Source: Paracoccaceae bacterium
Lineage (GTDB): Bacteria > Pseudomonadota > Alphaproteobacteria > Rhodobacterales > Rhodobacteraceae
Direction of reading: 5' to 3'
Length of the DNA stretch: 35,379 nt
Assembly: GCA_022448925.1 (NCBI GenBank)
Contig: JAKVCP010000014.1
Coordinates: 28,445-63,823 of the forward strand
Each line of letters begins with the position of its first letter. The stretch's first letter is position 1. The notes under the pieces are model-generated. The model was not told the DNA's origin, did not search any database, and saw only the letters and a program-made list of their open reading frames with translations. The position numbers and the translations under genes are program-made. Of this stretch, positions 33,206-35,379 are shown one piece after another.

Positions 33206-33784
33206 TCAACCTTTCAGTGACTGAGCAAATTCACGCAAAACCTTGGGATAAAGTTGATGTTCGGCGACAAGCACCCGATCGGCCAGTGCCTGTGGCGTGT
33301 CATCGGGATGGATCGGCACAGGCATTTGCCCAAGGATCGGACCTTCGTCCAATTCCGGAGTGACCAGATGCACGGTACAGCCTGCCTCATGATCACCGGC
33401 GTCAAGCGCACGTGCATGCGTATCAAGACCACGATACTTTGGCAGGAGCGACGGATGAATGTTCAACATTCTGCCCTGCCAGCGCTCAACAAATGAAGCC
33501 GTCAAGACCCGCATGAACCCGGCCAGACACACAATATCGGGTTGCACACGCTCAAGGCGCGCGACCAGCTCCGCCTCAAAGGCCGCTCGATCACCGGCAA
33601 AGGGTTTGTGATCAACAACCGCTGTTGCGATCCCCCTGTCTCGGGCCTTTTGCAAACCACCCGCATCCGGTCGGTTGGACAGAACCAATACAGCACGCGC
33701 TGGATGATCACCCGTCATGCTTTCAACAAGCTGCACCATGTTGGAGCCGCCGCCTGAAATAAGAAGAGCGACGCGCAAACTCAC
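33206..33784 (-). CDS. purN: Phosphoribosylglycinamide formyltransferase
   Basis: Formyl-tetrahydrofolate-dependent third step of purine synthesis (GAR to FGAR). 192 residues. [16 protein letters not shown] is the phosphate loop. [26 protein letters not shown] (catalytic Asn and His) and [18 protein letters not shown] (catalytic Asp) are all present. The start codon is GTG, overlapping the purM stop in GTGA, so purM and purN are translationally coupled. Confidence 0.97.
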   Translation of the reverse strand: MSLRVALLISGGGSNMVQLVESMTGDHPARAVLVLSNRPDAGGLQKARDRGIATAVVDHKPFAGDRAAFEAELVARLERVQPDIVCLAGFMRVLTASFVERWQGRMLNIHPSLLPKYRGLDTHARALDAGDHEAGCTVHLVTPELDEGPILGQMPVPIHPDDTPQALADRVLVAEHQLYPKVLREFAQSLKG

Positions 33785-34827
33785 CCCAGGGTGCCCGTGT
33801 ATGCGACGGTCTCTTCGGCGACGACGCGGCCCAGCCGGCTGACAGTTTCGCCCTCGGCCTCTAGCAAAGCGGTCAGCGTGTCAGCCCGATCAGCGTCAAC
33901 CACGAGGATCATCCCAATGCCGCAGTTGAACGTCTTGAGCATCTCGGCGGGCGCAATGCCACCCGTCCTGGACATCCAGCCAAAGACTGCGGGCAAATCC
34001 CAGGAATCAAGGTCGATCTGCGCGCCCATGCCCTGAGGCAGGACACGTGGCAAGTTTTCCGTAAGCCCGCCGCCAGTGATATGCGCAAGCGCATGTACGC
34101 CACCGGTACGCAGCGCCGCAAGCGCGGGCTTGACATACAGCCGTGTCGGCCTGAGCAGTTCCGCACCAAGGGACGCATCGCTCCAGGGACAGGGGCTGCT
34201 CCAGTCAAGTCCCGAGACGTCAACCAGTTTGCGCACCAGGCTGTAGCCGTTGGAATGCACGCCGTCTGATGCCAGTCCCAGCAGCACGTCGCCCTCGGCG
34301 ACATCAGTGGGCAAATCAGTGCCGCGCTCCATGGCGCCGACGGCAAATCCGGCCAAGTCGAAGTCACCCGCAGGATACATGCCCGGCATCTCGGCTGTTT
34401 CGCCGCCAATCAAGGCACATCCAGACCGGACGCAGCCCTCGGCAATGCCCTCGATCACTTGGGCAGCTGTGTCGGTGTCCAACTTGCCTGTGGCGAAGTA
34501 GTCCAGAAAAAACAGGGGCTCTGCGCCCTGGCACACCAGATCATTCACGCACATTGCCACAAGGTCGATGCCGACCCCGTCCACATGTCCGGTATCAATC
34601 GCGATGCGCAACTTTGTGCCCACACCGTCAGTTGCGCCCACAAGAATAGGATCGGTATAGCCCGCAGCCTTCAGATCGAACAAGGCACCAAATCCGCCCA
34701 ATCCAGACATGACGCCGGACCGCTGCGTGCGTTTTGCAGCAGGCTTGATCCGATCCACAAGTGCATTGCCCGCATCAATGTCGACCCCAGCGTCAGCATA
34801 GGTCAGCCCGTTCTTTCCGTCCGTCAT
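33781..34827 (-). CDS. purM: Phosphoribosylformylglycinamidine cyclo-ligase
   Basis: ATP-dependent ring closure giving aminoimidazole ribotide, fifth step of purine synthesis. 348 residues. [18 protein letters not shown] at the N-terminus, [35 protein letters not shown] and [12 protein letters not shown] are diagnostic. The ATG at 34827 has AGGAG about 7 bases upstream; the longer frame adds 32 implausible residues. First gene of the purM-purN pair. Confidence 0.97.
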   Translation of the reverse strand: MTDGKNGLTYADAGVDIDAGNALVDRIKPAAKRTQRSGVMSGLGGFGALFDLKAAGYTDPILVGATDGVGTKLRIAIDTGHVDGVGIDLVAMCVNDLVCQGAEPLFFLDYFATGKLDTDTAAQVIEGIAEGCVRSGCALIGGETAEMPGMYPAGDFDLAGFAVGAMERGTDLPTDVAEGDVLLGLASDGVHSNGYSLVRKLVDVSGLDWSSPCPWSDASLGAELLRPTRLYVKPALAALRTGGVHALAHITGGGLTENLPRVLPQGMGAQIDLDSWDLPAVFGWMSRTGGIAPAEMLKTFNCGIGMILVVDADRADTLTALLEAEGETVSRLGRVVAEETVAYTGTLG

Positions 34828-35148
34828 TGGCCGCTCCTGATCTTTTCGCGCGCGTAACATCCAAACCGACCGTCGGACGCACCGGGCAAACACTTGCGCA
34901 GCGTTTAGGAGGTTTGATCGCAACCGGCAAGACCTCGCAAGTCCGCATTAGGTCCGATTGATGCTGTACAAGAAGGCCAATCGAACCGCATGCTCCCAAT
35001 CACGCCCCGGCCAACCTACCTGCCCGGGCCACCGGTCGCTGCGTCATCGCCGGCGGATTCACTGTGTGCAAACCCCGGCGGCATCCGGTATCTTTCCAGC
35101 TCAGGTGTGTCGATGCAAACTATTGGCGATTCAGCAAAGGCTTCTTGC
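34828..35148. other. Gene-less region between purM and the tRNA gene
   Basis: No ORF with coding character and no clear operator. It should contain the purM promoter on the minus strand, but only weak box-like pairs (for example TTGCCG with TAAACG, 17 apart) were found. Confidence 0.4.
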
Positions 35149-35176
35149 TTGACGCTGTTGAGCAAAATGATATCCC
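35149..35176 (+). promoter_or_regulatory. Candidate promoter of the tRNA gene
   Basis: TTGACG (35149-35154), a 16-base spacer and TATCCC (35171-35176). The -35 box is near consensus and the -10 is weak. The predicted start is only a few bases before the tRNA at 35189. Confidence 0.55.
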
Positions 35177-35188
35177 TCATCCTCAGGC

Positions 35189-35265
35189 GGGCCTGTAGCT
35201 CAATTGGTTAGAGCAGAGCGCTCATAACGCTTTGGTTGCGGGTTCAAGTCCTGCCGGGCCTACCA
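35189..35265 (+). tRNA. tRNA with anticodon CAT, probably tRNA-Ile2 (k2CAU)
   Basis: 77 bases including encoded CCA. Acceptor GGGCCTG pairs with CGGGCCT using two G-U pairs. The D-arm is GCTC-AATTGGTTA-GAGC. The anticodon stem GAGCG/CGCTT encloses loop CTCATAA with CAT at 35223-35225. The T-arm is GCGGG-TTCAAGT-CCTGC. It lacks the initiator marks (1-72 mismatch, three G-C pairs in the anticodon stem). The loop context CTCATAA and the following TTTGGTTGCGGGTTCAAGTC resemble isoleucine tRNAs whose C34 becomes lysidine, more than elongator methionine tRNA. Confidence 0.93.
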
Positions 35266-35285
35266 AATTCTTATTAAATCAGAGA

Positions 35286-35316
35286 CTTACGCATCACTTT
35301 AAAAGTGACGCGCAAG
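35286..35316 (-). terminator. Hairpin downstream of the response regulator gene
   Basis: Near-perfect 15-base arms CTTACGCATCACTTT and AAAGTGACGCGCAAG. In the minus-strand transcript the two odd pairs are G-U, so all 15 pair; in the plus strand they are A-C mismatches. This points to a role after the minus-strand gene ending at 35319. The T-run that follows is weak. Confidence 0.55.
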
Positions 35317-35318
35317 CT

Positions 35319-35379
35319 TTATCCCAGGGCATACCCTGCGCCACGTACGGTGCGCAACGGGTCTTCGCCGCCATGAAGA
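35319..35379 (-). CDS. C-terminal end of an OmpR-type response regulator
   Basis: Only the last about 20 codons are in the window; the gene continues past the right edge. They read LHGGEDPLRTVRGAGYALG then TAA. The pattern RTVRGxGY at the very C-terminus is the end of the winged helix of OmpR/PhoB-type regulators. The receiver domain and partner kinase are not visible. Confidence 0.75.
   Translation of the reverse strand, partial: LHGGEDPLRTVRGAGYALG

Overview
The window looks like chromosomal DNA of a marine alphaproteobacterium in the Rhodobacterales (Roseobacter group). The evidence is the moderately GC-rich coding sequence, the N-terminally extended ribosomal protein S9 next to L13, the malic enzyme fused to a phosphotransacetylase-like domain, a propionyl-CoA synthetase preceded by TTTGCAAA-type sites, and several proteins of Rhodobacterales type (SPOR-domain exoprotein, DUF817, DUF1127). 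Genes are packed closely and many neighbours overlap by 1-4 bases. No CRISPR array, prophage or insertion sequence was seen.

Layout. Positions 2-3279 (+) encode the end of a thiolase, a possible 83-residue small protein and a FadB/FadJ-type bifunctional enzyme, together a fatty-acid beta-oxidation unit closed by a 12-bp hairpin. A sulfotransferase (-) and a DmdB-like acyl-CoA ligase (+) diverge at about 4.1 kb. A membrane protein resembling an M48 peptidase without its HExxH motif follows and converges on a SPOR-domain protein. Positions 8075-12607 (-) form a compact nucleoside salvage operon, cdd-deoA-deoB-add-upp, which feeds pentose phosphates and free bases into central metabolism. maeB and prpE (+) handle C4/C2 and propionate carbon. 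prpE has a cluster of candidate binding sites for a short-chain acyl-CoA-responsive regulator (ScfR/PccR family). nadK (-) and glyA (+) diverge; glyA has a leader with two hairpins.

The stretch from 19.7 to 23.7 kb is the least ordinary. It holds a DUF817 membrane protein overlapping tail-to-tail with a small membrane protein, an isolated Tat-type lipoprotein of the alginate lyase family, and nearly 1 kb without an intact gene that contains what looks like a decayed helix-turn-helix regulator. Next come rplM-rpsI (-), with a strong promoter, an AT-rich inverted repeat and a structured leader. After these, a MocR-type regulator (-) diverges from a DUF1127 gene (+) across an unusually dense array of ATTGTA/TACAAT half-sites, followed by a signal-peptide protein of unknown function.

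From 27.4 kb to the end are a PaaI-like thioesterase, a tRNA-modification cluster (trmFO, a methyltransferase, gluQ), sufE, a lipoprotein, rnd, purM-purN, a tRNA with anticodon CAT (probably isoleucine) and the last codons of an OmpR-type response regulator.

The most distinctive finds are the MocR operator array, the prpE upstream sites, the decayed regulator beside the alginate lyase, the degenerate M48-like protein, and the methyltransferase coupled to tRNA-modification genes. Nothing was seen that amounts to a wholly new system. All family assignments come from reading motifs, not from database searches.
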